Positions 51,796-60,133 of a DNA stretch of 64,000 nt are shown here, piece by piece. A model generated the notes under the pieces. That model was not told where the DNA came from. It did not search any database and was given only the letters and a program-made list of their open reading frames with translations. The DNA is from Chryseobacterium cucumeris. GTDB lineage: Bacteria > Bacteroidota > Bacteroidia > Flavobacteriales > Weeksellaceae. Position numbers and translations under genes: made by a program. Location: contig NZ_LUVZ01000043.1 of assembly GCF_001593385.1 (NCBI RefSeq), positions 124,001 to 188,000 on the forward strand, read 5' to 3'. Position 1 is the stretch's first letter, and the number at the start of each line of letters is the position of its first letter.

Positions 51796-51803
51796 TAGAA
51801 AGT

Positions 51804-51831
51804 AAAAGCCACTGTTTTTGCAGTGGCTTTT
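51804..51831 (-). terminator. Terminator of module M4
   Basis: AAAAGCCACTG and CAGTGGCTTTT form an 11-bp stem; the same hairpin follows modules M0 and M1. Confidence 0.85.
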
Positions 51832-51907
51832 ATTCTTACCTGCCACACGAAAGGATTCGTGCGGAGCGGGGGAGAGCTAAAAGCTCTCAACGTGTGGGAA
51901 ATAAAAA

Positions 51908-52573
51908 CTATTTGATGATCTTCTCTGGAAAAAAGTCCTTTAAGTCCATAGCGTAAATTATAGGAGTACACTTTTTTTCAATATTATTTCCTTTAGGTAT
52001 CTTCGGAATATTACTCAAAATATCATTAATGTTTTCATAAATAAGATTATCTCTTAGATCAATGTCTATTAAATTACAATAATTTTTAGTGTCTTGTATT
52101 GTAATCCATGCCTTATAAACTTCATTTTTTGGTGGTGGTAGTGGCATATAATGATATTTTATAAAATACTCGTAATTGAAATCTTTATCTAGTACAGTCA
52201 TTGAAGAAACAAACATATATTTATCATTAGAACCTGTATATAAAATGATATTATAGATATTCGTTTTTGCACGATATATCATCTGTTGAAAATTAATAAG
52301 TATACCTTTATTATACATCTTCGAAAAAAAGATAACCTTTGCTATACCATGAGTTCCTATTCCTTTTTTTAAGTTAAAATCTCTTCTGTTTACTATATAA
52401 TAAATACTATAATCGCTATTATCAGATATTTTTACGAGATTCTGTTTTTGCGTTTTTGAATTAATTGAAAATTTCTTGTTCTCAATATCAGACATTTTTA
52501 TTTGAGAAAAGACATTTGTACTGATAGCAAAAACTACCAAAAATATTATTCTATTTAATTGTTTTAACTCCAT
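51908..52573 (-). CDS. Candidate orphan immunity protein, module M4
   Basis: A 221-aa protein with a signal peptide (MELKQLNRIIFLVVFAISTNVFSQ). The mature part is polar with mixed Lys/Asp/Tyr and no motif that I recognise. It occupies the immunity position: RHS-core remnant upstream, CG-rich spacer and GCCACTG hairpin downstream. There is no toxin domain left beside it. A periplasmic immunity protein would fit a toxin acting there. Function is inferred from position only. Confidence 0.55.
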   Translation of the reverse strand: MELKQLNRIIFLVVFAISTNVFSQIKMSDIENKKFSINSKTQKQNLVKISDNSDYSIYYIVNRRDFNLKKGIGTHGIAKVIFFSKMYNKGILINFQQMIYRAKTNIYNIILYTGSNDKYMFVSSMTVLDKDFNYEYFIKYHYMPLPPPKNEVYKAWITIQDTKNYCNLIDIDLRDNLIYENINDILSNIPKIPKGNNIEKKCTPIIYAMDLKDFFPEKIIK

Positions 52574-52648
52574 ATTTTGTCATTATAGTCTTCTGCTCTT
52601 GAAGTCGAGCATTATAGGAAAGGAATTGTTTTTATTACTGGCTTAAAG

Positions 52649-52724
52649 TCAGGAAACTTTACGAAGCGCGGCATTACCAAGGTGATCTCTATACTTGTAC
52701 TGGTAAATATAACGGTTTCTCTTG
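52649..52724 (-). pseudogene. RHS-core remnant, module M4
   Basis: The frame encodes RNRYIYQYKYRDHLGNAALRKVS and stops at 52649. It starts right after the terminator of module M3 and holds a 3-residue repeat (YKY) against the other copies. Confidence 0.65.
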
Positions 52725-52733
52725 AATAAAGGT

Positions 52734-52762
52734 AAAAGCCACTGCCAAAAACAGTTGCTTTT
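52734..52762 (-). terminator. Terminator of module M3
   Basis: AAAAGCCACTG pairs with CAGTTGCTTTT (one mismatch) around CCAAAAA. Confidence 0.75.
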
Positions 52763-52819
52763 TGTTTTATACACGGACACGAGGGAGACACTACCGCCAG
52801 CTAGTATAAATTCAAATCT

Positions 52820-53203
52820 TCATGGTATAAATGCCCCACAACTATTAACTGCTTTTACCAACTCTCCTTTTTTCTTAATTTTTATATTATTTATGGTTAA
52901 CTCATTAAACCCAATTATCACATATTTTGTTCCTGACTTAATTTTACTTGTTTCTATAATACTATCTTTAATTATATTTTTAAAAAAATTACATGAAGTA
53001 ACTTTATTTTTCTCAGCAAGAATAATATCATCTCGTACGGTAAAAACATAATAGTCACTAGTAGAATCAATTGATAAAATTTTTATTTTATTAGATTCGA
53101 TTGTAGTTTTCTTTGAAACACTTGTACAAGAATATATACCTACTGTAAATAGAAATATTGTTAATATAGTTCTATAAAAGTCTAAATTAAAGTTCGTTTC
53201 CAT
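52820..53203 (-). CDS. Candidate orphan immunity protein, module M3
   Basis: A ~127-aa protein from the ATG 53201-53203 (METNFNLDFYRTILTIFLFTVGIYSC). This is a signal peptide with a lipobox-like Cys (IYSCTS), so it is probably a lipoprotein. The mature domain is Lys/Ile-rich and ends VKAVNSCGAFIP. The longer frame to 53353 runs through an RHS-core remnant in another frame and is not credible. It follows the remnant and precedes the module terminator, as expected for an immunity gene. No toxin partner remains. Confidence 0.55.
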   Translation of the reverse strand: METNFNLDFYRTILTIFLFTVGIYSCTSVSKKTTIESNKIKILSIDSTSDYYVFTVRDDIILAEKNKVTSCNFFKNIIKDSIIETSKIKSGTKYVIIGFNELTINNIKIKKKGELVKAVNSCGAFIP

Positions 53204-53309
53204 ACATAAATAAAATCTTCTTATTCCCTCTCTCCCACCGGCTATCGCACGCACCCCTTCCTTCGCGTAGTTTAAAACTATAGTATAGTTTTCCCACGAT
53301 GGACTCGTT

Positions 53310-53412
53310 CTACAGCGGGTGCACTTCAGGAGTGCCTTCGCTGTTTTTTGCAAAGCTTACTCTGGCATTGCCAAGGTGGTCTCTGTACTGGTAAATATAA
53401 CGGGTTCTTTAG
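53310..53412 (-). pseudogene. RHS-core remnant, module M3
   Basis: The frame encodes RTRYIYQYRDHLGNARVSF, then AKNSEGTPEVHPL and a stop. It is the clearest remnant of the YxYxDHLGN core entry and lies next to the M2 terminator. Confidence 0.75.
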
Positions 53413-53422
53413 AATAGAGAAT

Positions 53423-53451
53423 AAAAGCCACTGCAAAAACAGTGGCTTTTT
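53423..53451 (-). terminator. Terminator of module M2
   Basis: AAAAGCCACTG and CAGTGGCTTTT around CAAAAA, followed on the coding side by CGAGCG/CGCTCG palindromic spacer (53465-53485). Confidence 0.85.
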
Positions 53452-53528
53452 GTTTTATTCACGGACACGAGCGAGACGCTCGCGCCAGCGGGTACTCGCT
53501 CTAACAGTGGGAAATGTATAACTGATTT

Positions 53529-53894
53529 TCACAAACCATTACCTTCCGTAAAATCTCTTTTTAATTTATCTTTAAAATCTTCAAAGTTAGCATGAAAAAA
53601 ATAGGGTGGAGGTGTAGCAAACCGAAATATTAGCTCGTCCATAAGAAAAGCAACTCTTTCCCAACAGTTATCTTCGTATTCATCAAAGTTATACTTATGA
53701 TGTATATTCTTGCTAAATTCAACAAAATCTTTTTCTGTCAAATGATATTTATTTTTGTACAGATTTATGTATTCAAATATTGAAAAGAAGAAATCTCTAT
53801 ATTGATCTATAGTAAGCCTAGAGAGATTTTCTGGATTAAATTCAATATATAATTTTTCTAGGATTTTTCGTATAATAATATCTCTTTCTTCCAT
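53529..53894 (-). CDS. Candidate orphan immunity protein, module M2
   Basis: A 121-aa acidic soluble protein (MEERDIIIRKILEKLYIEFNPENL) without a signal peptide or TM helix. The helical, Glu/Asp-rich composition is common in cytoplasmic immunity proteins that bind nuclease-type toxins. Upstream lies a very short RHS-core remnant near 53948-53998 (RNRYIY followed by a stop), and downstream a terminator as in the other modules. Its toxin is lost. Role inferred from position. Confidence 0.6.
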   Translation of the reverse strand: MEERDIIIRKILEKLYIEFNPENLSRLTIDQYRDFFFSIFEYINLYKNKYHLTEKDFVEFSKNIHHKYNFDEYEDNCWERVAFLMDELIFRFATPPPYFFHANFEDFKDKLKRDFTEGNGL

Positions 53895-54008
53895 ATAATT
53901 TCTTTACCATTTTTTATATACCATTACCTTTCGTGACATTTCTTTTCATTTTATATTTGAGATGATTTCTATACTAGTAAATATAACGGTTTCTCTAGAA
54001 TAGAAAGT

Positions 54009-54036
54009 AAAAGCCACTGTTTTTGCAGTGGCTTTT
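54009..54036 (-). terminator. Terminator of module M1
   Basis: AAAAGCCACTG and CAGTGGCTTTT around TTTTTG, followed by the CACGAA/TTCGTG palindrome. Confidence 0.85.
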
Positions 54037-54086
54037 ATTCTTACCTGCCACACGAAAGGATTCGTGCGGCGGGAAGAGGTTTCAAT

Positions 54087-54503
54087 TTACATGTCCTTTT
54101 TCAAATATTCTTTATCTAATACTTTTTGTTTAAAAATTCTGTCCCTACTAGTTTTACCTGTATAGATAAATAAACTAAGGGTGAGCAAAACTATAATAAT
54201 AAAATAATAATAATATTTTTTATCATAGTATTCATTTAAATCATAGAATCCTTCTCTATACAAATAATATGCTATAATAATAGCAATAATTGCAAAGACA
54301 AAAAAATACAATTTTCCAGGAAGAAATGTATAGCTACTATCATATATTTGGCATATTAAAGTGTAGATACTTATAATCATAAAGAAAAATATAACTAAAA
54401 AAACTGAAAATGTAGAAAATTTAGTTATAGCTTTTCCTCCCTTCTCCGATTTATCATAGTATAGATAAATATGATAAAATAATAATCTTAAAAATTTAAT
54501 CAT
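54087..54503 (-). CDS. Candidate membrane immunity protein, module M1
   Basis: A 138-aa protein starting at the ATG 54501-54503 (MIKFLRLLFYHIYLYYDKSEK), one base after the toxin stop; the longer frame to 54560 overlaps the toxin. It has three hydrophobic helices (FSVFLVIFFFMIISIYTLI, LYFFVFAIIAIIIAYYLY, YYFIIIVLLTLSLFIYTG). The N-terminal motif LLF-x-xIYxYYxxK is shared with the immunity candidate of the intact RHS gene (LLFRIYRYYKDK), so the two are probably homologous. It would protect against the displaced CT toxin in the cell envelope. Confidence 0.65.
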   Translation of the reverse strand: MIKFLRLLFYHIYLYYDKSEKGGKAITKFSTFSVFLVIFFFMIISIYTLICQIYDSSYTFLPGKLYFFVFAIIAIIIAYYLYREGFYDLNEYYDKKYYYYFIIIVLLTLSLFIYTGKTSRDRIFKQKVLDKEYLKKDM

Positions 54504-54504
54504 T

Positions 54505-55563
54505 TTAAAATGCGGGTTTGTTATCGTTATAATAATATTCATAAGCTGCAACTCCACCAAAATATACTAATGATGCAGCAGCTCCCCATGGTCCAAGAAA
54601 GCCTACAACTCCCATTATTCCATCAGCTATAGCTCTAGTATCAGAAATCTTTCCTTGAGACCATTGGTAGCCAGTATTTACTAAACCGGCAACACCAACT
54701 GCTTTTCCTAATACATTAAGACCTTTTGATGTAACTCCCAAAGCTTTAGCAGATAGGGGTAATCTAGTACTTATTATTTCTGCGAAAATACGACTTTTGG
54801 ATATACTTGAAGCAGCATTCCATTTTTTCAAGCCCCAAGAAACTAACTGAGAAGATCCTTCAACAGTGCCTGCGATGGTAGTAAATGTTTTAGGGTTGTC
54901 TTGAATCCAATTAAGACCTTCCTCTACAAATTTCCCATAATCAATAGGACCATAATTAGAAATCTTAGCTCTATGATGTACTCCTAGATCTAAATCACTA
55001 TAGATATCATCACCCATTCTATAGGCGTTCTGAGTTGGAATGCCTGTCCACCATCTCACTTCAGTATCACCGAAGCTAAGTCCAGACATTGTTCCTCCAT
55101 TTTTAAAATAATTTAACATTTTAGCAGCATCATTTCCACTAAAATAATAGCCAGAACCTCCACCATCTCCACTATTCGACATGGTTTTTAAATTATTACC
55201 AAATCCTGCACTTTCATAAGAACTGCCAAACCAGCTGCTTCCATATAATGTCGTATTCTGATCAAAATTCCAGAATAAGGCAGAATCATGCTCCCTCTGT
55301 GAGGCGGACACATTCTGTCTTCCATCCGGATCAATAAACATCACAGGATTATTATAAGCATAGGCATAGGTACTCCATCTTCTGGATGTTTCTGCCAGCG
55401 GATCTATTACACCCCATCTTCCAAGGTCAGGCATATACATTCTTGCTCCATAATCATACATTCCGCTTTCCTGAAGCTCCTTTCCGTTGTACTTGTATTG
55501 ATAAGCATTCTGCGTCGTAGCGGTATAATTATGCATCATTCCGAAAGGATAATAATTATTCAC
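54505..55563 (-). CDS. Displaced RHS core with alternative C-terminal toxin domain, module M1
   Basis: A 352-aa reading frame (GTG-initiated at 55563, and open without an ATG up to 55722). It has RHS core sequence (YPFGMMHNY, YNGKELQESGMYDYGARMYMP, GRWGVIDPLAE, FIDPDGRQN), then a stretch identical to the intact RHS gene up to HHRAKIS, and then a different ~150-residue CT starting NYGPIDYGKF. The CT ends in a glycine-rich hydrophobic part (GVAGLVNTGYQW, GVVGFLGPWGAAASLVYFGG). It lacks a signal peptide and start, so it is a silent cassette that could be recombined onto the intact gene. Confidence 0.75.
   Translation of the reverse strand: MNNYYPFGMMHNYTATTQNAYQYKYNGKELQESGMYDYGARMYMPDLGRWGVIDPLAETSRRWSTYAYAYNNPVMFIDPDGRQNVSASQREHDSALFWNFDQNTTLYGSSWFGSSYESAGFGNNLKTMSNSGDGGGSGYYFSGNDAAKMLNYFKNGGTMSGLSFGDTEVRWWTGIPTQNAYRMGDDIYSDLDLGVHHRAKISNYGPIDYGKFVEEGLNWIQDNPKTFTTIAGTVEGSSQLVSWGLKKWNAASSISKSRIFAEIISTRLPLSAKALGVTSKGLNVLGKAVGVAGLVNTGYQWSQGKISDTRAIADGIMGVVGFLGPWGAAASLVYFGGVAAYEYYYNDNKPAF
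54959..55479. repeat. 521-bp near-identical block shared with 56927-57447
   Basis: The RHS core and post-core region of the displaced cassette and of the intact rhs gene match almost perfectly at an offset of 1968; I see one mismatch (TATAAGCATAGG against TATAGGCATAGG). Both copies end exactly where the two toxin domains begin (AKIS), so this is the recombination homology. Confidence 0.85.
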
Positions 55564-55736
55564 TTCTACTATTTCACCAGGCTTCCAATCATCAATACAA
55601 AATTTTCCTGTACAAATGGAGGTATAATATCTTCTTGGCTGGATGATCCCATCTCCATTTGTATCGGTATAACTTAACCTTAAATTTCCCAGATGATCTA
55701 TGTTGTAAATATAACAGTTTCTCTAGAATAAAAAGT

Positions 55737-55764
55737 AAAAGCCACTGTTTTTGCAGTGGCTTTT
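55737..55764 (-). terminator. Terminator of module M0
   Basis: AAAAGCCACTG and CAGTGGCTTTT around TTTTTG. A second, degenerate CGAGCG/CGCTCG spacer follows at 55828-55842. Confidence 0.85.
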
Positions 55765-55959
55765 ATTCTTACCTGCCACACGAAAGGATTCGTGCGGGGG
55801 GCGTGGGGCTTTTTGTTTTATTCACGGACACGAGCGAGACGCTCGATCCAGCGGGCGGATTTATTCCTGTTTTAAAATTGGAGTATTGAAAACCAACATT
55901 CCAATTTATTGCCAACATGTTTAAAATATTTCCCCTTTTCGAAAACTAATCAAGTACAA

Positions 55960-56421
55960 TTATTTTTTTTCTTTAAACCAATTTTCTATTTCACTTTGTA
56001 AAGACTGTGGTCTTCCAGTCTGATCTGCGGGATAATTTTTCTTTCTCTCTTCAAATATTTTTTTTCTATTATAGTTCCCCACAATAAATGTGAATGAGGC
56101 AGAAATAATAATGTATGCTATTATTAAGACACCACCTTTTTTATCTTTTTGAAAATTATAGTTCAAAAATTTTTGAGCTCGAACAAATAAAAGATGATTG
56201 AGAATGCCAGTTAATAATATGCCAAGTACAATATATTTAGTCGATGGAATTAATTGTATATTATAAAAAAAACCTACCAACCCTATTAAAGTTATTACAT
56301 TAATACTTATAAGTGTTGTACTAACTGCTGTAGCACTAAATAATGCTTCAAATTCATTTTCATTCTGCTTATCTTTATAATATCTATAAATTCTGAATAA
56401 TAAATAATAATATGCTTTCAT
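55960..56421 (-). CDS. Candidate membrane immunity protein for the intact RHS protein
   Basis: A 153-aa protein with three hydrophobic helices (STTLISINVITLIGLVGFFY, YIVLGILLTGILNHLLFV, LIIAYIIISASFTFIVG). The start MKAYYYLLFRIYRYYKDK resembles the M1 immunity candidate. It lies 9 bases after the RHS stop codon, the normal position of a cognate immunity gene, so it probably neutralises the CT toxin of the 1230-aa RHS protein. This is inferred from position and shared features. Confidence 0.65.
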   Translation of the reverse strand: MKAYYYLLFRIYRYYKDKQNENEFEALFSATAVSTTLISINVITLIGLVGFFYNIQLIPSTKYIVLGILLTGILNHLLFVRAQKFLNYNFQKDKKGGVLIIAYIIISASFTFIVGNYNRKKIFEERKKNYPADQTGRPQSLQSEIENWFKEKK

Positions 56422-56430
56422 GTTTGAATT

Positions 56431-59400
56431 TTAATTTTCTCCTGGTTTTGTGAATACTGATCTGCCAGTTGAATATTCATATAAAAATTTTCCACCAAAA
56501 TAGATAAGGCTTATAGGGGCTCCCCAAGGAGTAAAACCAATAACTCCCATTGCCAAGTCAAAACCGGCTTCTATACCAGTAATGTCTCCTCTCACCCATT
56601 GAGCTACAGTTACCGCCATTCCTACACCACCTACAACTTTTCCTGCTATAGAATACGCAGAAGTTGCTTTTCCAGCAGCTGCATATCCGTTTCTAAAACC
56701 TTGTACTCCCCTTATGAATTTGCCATTAGCCCCCTTTTCTAAAAGTTGAGTAGATTTAATAATACCTTTTGCATCTACCCAATGATACTTACTGTAAATA
56801 CTTTTTTCTAAAGCGTAATATGTAATTGCCCCGGCAGTCATAGTATTTCCTACATGCCCCCAATCAAAACCTTCCTGAGGAGGTAAATAATTCGAAGGTG
56901 TCATGATTTCAGCACCACTATTCTTCGAAATCTTAGCTCTATGATGTACTCCTAGATCTAAATCACTATAGATATCATCACCCATTCTATAGGCGTTCTG
57001 AGTTGGAATGCCTGTCCACCATCTCACTTCAGTATCACCGAAGCTAAGTCCAGACATTGTTCCTCCATTTTTAAAATAATTTAACATTTTAGCAGCATCA
57101 TTTCCACTAAAATAATAGCCAGAACCTCCACCATCTCCACTATTCGACATGGTTTTTAAATTATTACCAAATCCTGCACTTTCATAAGAACTGCCAAACC
57201 AGCTGCTTCCATATAATGTCGTATTCTGATCAAAATTCCAGAATAAGGCAGAATCATGCTCCCTCTGTGAGGCGGACACATTCTGTCTTCCATCCGGATC
57301 AATAAACATCACAGGATTATTATAGGCATAGGCATAGGTACTCCATCTTCTGGATGTTTCTGCCAGCGGATCTATTACACCCCATCTTCCAAGGTCAGGC
57401 ATATACATTCTTGCTCCATAATCATACATTCCGCTTTCCTGAAGCTCTTTACCATTGTATTTGTACTGGTAAGCGTTTTGGGTAGTCATTGTATAATTAT
57501 GCATCATCCCAAAAGGATAATAATTATTCACTTCTACAATTTCCCCCGGTCTCCAGTCATCAATACAAAATTTACCACTACACATAGAAGCATTATATCT
57601 TCTTGGCTGGATGATCCCATCCTTATTGGTGTCTGTATAACTAAGTCTCACATTTCCGAGATGATCTTTATAATTATAGACATAGCGTTCATTCAGTACA
57701 TCATAATATCCTTCTGTTGTGGGAATGATCCTTAGTTTTAAAACCGGGATCTCATTCGGGTCAGGCTGGAAGACTCCCTCTCCATTCCATGATTCTATTT
57801 GGAAGGTAGATTTATACTGAAACCCGTCCAGATAATCCGTTTCTATATCTCCAAAGAGCTTCTTTACCTTTACACCATCCGCTCTGTAGGTATATTGGGT
57901 TACTTTAGCGTTTTGGGTAATTTGTTGCGGTAAATTTAGATAATTATATTGAATCGCAGAAATACCTTTATCAGGGTTGCTGATCATATTTCCGTTTCCG
58001 TCTGAGCTGTCATTATCATAGCCTATGGTTCCGGGATTAGCCATATAAGGATAACCTGATGGGTTTTGTTGCTCATCGGTAACCCTGATCAGTTTATTTC
58101 CTGTGTAATCGTACTTCAGATTATCTATGGCCAGAGCGGTTGTATTTCCAATGGCCAATTCTCCGGATCTTTTCAGTCTCGTGATATTTCCGTTCAGATC
58201 ATATTCCATACTTTCAAAATACTCTTTCGCCGTTTCTTTTCCTGCTTTTTGGTAAAAGCCTGCAGAAAGTCTGTTTAAGGCATCGTAAGAATAGCTGTAT
58301 CTTTTCAGAGGCTCATTTTCTTCCGTCAGCGTCTTCCAGGATACTTCGGCAATATTTCCGTTAAACCTTGGCTTCACCTTCAAATTAGGATAATCAGGAT
58401 TGGGAGTTTCCAACCCTTCTACCTGGTTATAATTCATCTTATATCCGAAAAGATCATTCCCAAGATTAGCAGGATCATTGATCTGAGTCATCCACCCTCG
58501 GATATTATACTGGTAGTCAATCGTCTGAAGAGGCTGAGAGATCTGGGTTCCGCCCACTTTTTTATTTAAAAGCTGGGAAAGCTCGTTATAGGTGTTTTGC
58601 GCAAGGATCTCTACGGTATTATTATCAATCTGATGCTTGTGTACCAGCAGTCTGCCCTGGCTGTCATACTCATAATTTTGGGTAATGGTTTTTTCAGGAT
58701 CACCCGCCAGCCTTTTATGATAAGCTTTGGTTTGTTTAATAAGTCCTGCAAAATCAATTTCAGACTCAGTTTTGGTATATCCTCCTAAATGATTGATGGT
58801 ATGCGATCCTACTGCTCTTCCTTTGGTATCATACCAGATATAGTTCTTTGTCCAGCCATTATCTTCAATATTTCTTACATAAGCAGCTGTAGGCATGGTT
58901 TTCGTGCTGATCACACTGCTTTGGGCATCCTGAGAAAGAATATCCTGCCCCATTATCTGAGTGGGCGCAGTAGGAGTTCCAGCAGGATAGGTATCATAAT
59001 AATTAACACTTAATACCTGACTGACAGTGGTAGGTGTGGCAAGTTTAGTATAATAAACAGCCATACCATTTAAGGTCAGTCCTGCTGTTGCAGCCCTGGT
59101 TTCATATAAAACAGTATTGATATTGGCACTGTTTTGTATTGTTACCCTGCTTGCTGTATTATTTGTAATTCCGGTATAAACAATTCTTCCAAACTGGTCA
59201 TATTTGGTAAAGAGCCATTGCCCTTTTCCTTTAAGCGCTGCATCCTGAACCAGAATAACCTGATCAGCTTTGTTATACACCAAATATTCCCAGCCCTTCC
59301 CAGGTAGTTTCTTTTCTACCAGTCTGTTCCATCCGTCATATCGGTATTGGTAGCAAAGATTATCCAGCGTGGAAGCAGAAACCGCCCCGGAAACAGAAGC

Positions 59401-60123
59401 CAGCGGCGGAAGAGTATACGCCAATTGGTTGAATTCATTATACACATAATAAGTATCCGCCTTTTCGGTAGCGCTGAGCATTTTCCTGGCAAGAATCATT
59501 TGTCCCTGCTTGTTGGTAAACTCTATGGTAACATTACCGTCTTCATCAGTTACCATGTTTTTGGCTAAAGTATTGACGGCGTAGTTTCCATTGTTGGAAA
59601 GAATACTGTTTGTTCTTCCTTCTACCCATGTGGTAGTCACAGTATATTTTGTGACCTCACCATCTTTGTTGGCATCATAAGAAAACAGAATGGGTTTATT
59701 ACTCCAGGCATTTCCTAAAGGAACCTGCTGTTGTATCCTTTGCAGCGGAGAATTTTCCACGAGTTTCTCAGAATAAATCTTTTCATTACCGTATAGAGAG
59801 GAGGCATTGGCAAGCGGAGAGGGGTAAAACGCTCCGTTTTGTGTTCCTGTCTGTGGTACTGGAAGATAATCTTTTACCTGTCTTCCATAGGTATCATATT
59901 CTATATGGCTTACCACATCATTTCCCAAAGGAGAAGCTTTAATGGCTACGCCCTGTACCGGTCTTCCCCAACTGTCAAAATACTGTACATTTTCTGAAGT
60001 TTTGGTACAATCGTTATTCAGACATGTTTTGCTGTAAATATAATTTTCAGAAGCCGTTAGGTTGGTCTGCGCAAAGCTGAATGTCACAAACAACAGACTG
60101 AGTATATTTAAAAAATTTTTCAT
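56431..60123 (-). CDS. RHS repeat-associated core protein with C-terminal toxin domain
   Basis: A 1230-aa secreted RHS/YD-repeat protein. It has a signal peptide (MKNFLNILSLLFVTFSFAQ), an N-terminal DUF6443-like domain (DSWGRPVQGVAIKASP), many YD repeats, then the RHS core beginning with YVYNYKDHLGN at about residue 818 and ending FIDPDGRQN near residue 942. The CT after HHRAKIS (residue ~1063) to 1230 is the variable toxin part; its last third is a glycine-rich hydrophobic tail (YSIAGKVVGGVGMAV). It should be a polymorphic antibacterial toxin exported to the surface. The immunity candidate follows at 56421. A 10-base gap separates it from the RHS-associated gene. Confidence 0.92.
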   Translation of the reverse strand: MKNFLNILSLLFVTFSFAQTNLTASENYIYSKTCLNNDCTKTSENVQYFDSWGRPVQGVAIKASPLGNDVVSHIEYDTYGRQVKDYLPVPQTGTQNGAFYPSPLANASSLYGNEKIYSEKLVENSPLQRIQQQVPLGNAWSNKPILFSYDANKDGEVTKYTVTTTWVEGRTNSILSNNGNYAVNTLAKNMVTDEDGNVTIEFTNKQGQMILARKMLSATEKADTYYVYNEFNQLAYTLPPLASVSGAVSASTLDNLCYQYRYDGWNRLVEKKLPGKGWEYLVYNKADQVILVQDAALKGKGQWLFTKYDQFGRIVYTGITNNTASRVTIQNSANINTVLYETRAATAGLTLNGMAVYYTKLATPTTVSQVLSVNYYDTYPAGTPTAPTQIMGQDILSQDAQSSVISTKTMPTAAYVRNIEDNGWTKNYIWYDTKGRAVGSHTINHLGGYTKTESEIDFAGLIKQTKAYHKRLAGDPEKTITQNYEYDSQGRLLVHKHQIDNNTVEILAQNTYNELSQLLNKKVGGTQISQPLQTIDYQYNIRGWMTQINDPANLGNDLFGYKMNYNQVEGLETPNPDYPNLKVKPRFNGNIAEVSWKTLTEENEPLKRYSYSYDALNRLSAGFYQKAGKETAKEYFESMEYDLNGNITRLKRSGELAIGNTTALAIDNLKYDYTGNKLIRVTDEQQNPSGYPYMANPGTIGYDNDSSDGNGNMISNPDKGISAIQYNYLNLPQQITQNAKVTQYTYRADGVKVKKLFGDIETDYLDGFQYKSTFQIESWNGEGVFQPDPNEIPVLKLRIIPTTEGYYDVLNERYVYNYKDHLGNVRLSYTDTNKDGIIQPRRYNASMCSGKFCIDDWRPGEIVEVNNYYPFGMMHNYTMTTQNAYQYKYNGKELQESGMYDYGARMYMPDLGRWGVIDPLAETSRRWSTYAYAYNNPVMFIDPDGRQNVSASQREHDSALFWNFDQNTTLYGSSWFGSSYESAGFGNNLKTMSNSGDGGGSGYYFSGNDAAKMLNYFKNGGTMSGLSFGDTEVRWWTGIPTQNAYRMGDDIYSDLDLGVHHRAKISKNSGAEIMTPSNYLPPQEGFDWGHVGNTMTAGAITYYALEKSIYSKYHWVDAKGIIKSTQLLEKGANGKFIRGVQGFRNGYAAAGKATSAYSIAGKVVGGVGMAVTVAQWVRGDITGIEAGFDLAMGVIGFTPWGAPISLIYFGGKFLYEYSTGRSVFTKPGEN

Positions 60124-60133
60124 GGTATTGTGC

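Noticed and set aside
51738..51971. 77-aa minus-strand ORF across the M4/M5 boundary
   Set aside because: It is an alternative frame through the end of the 221-aa gene, the terminator and the RHS-core remnant; the remnant frame with RYIYQYRNHLGN is the meaningful one.
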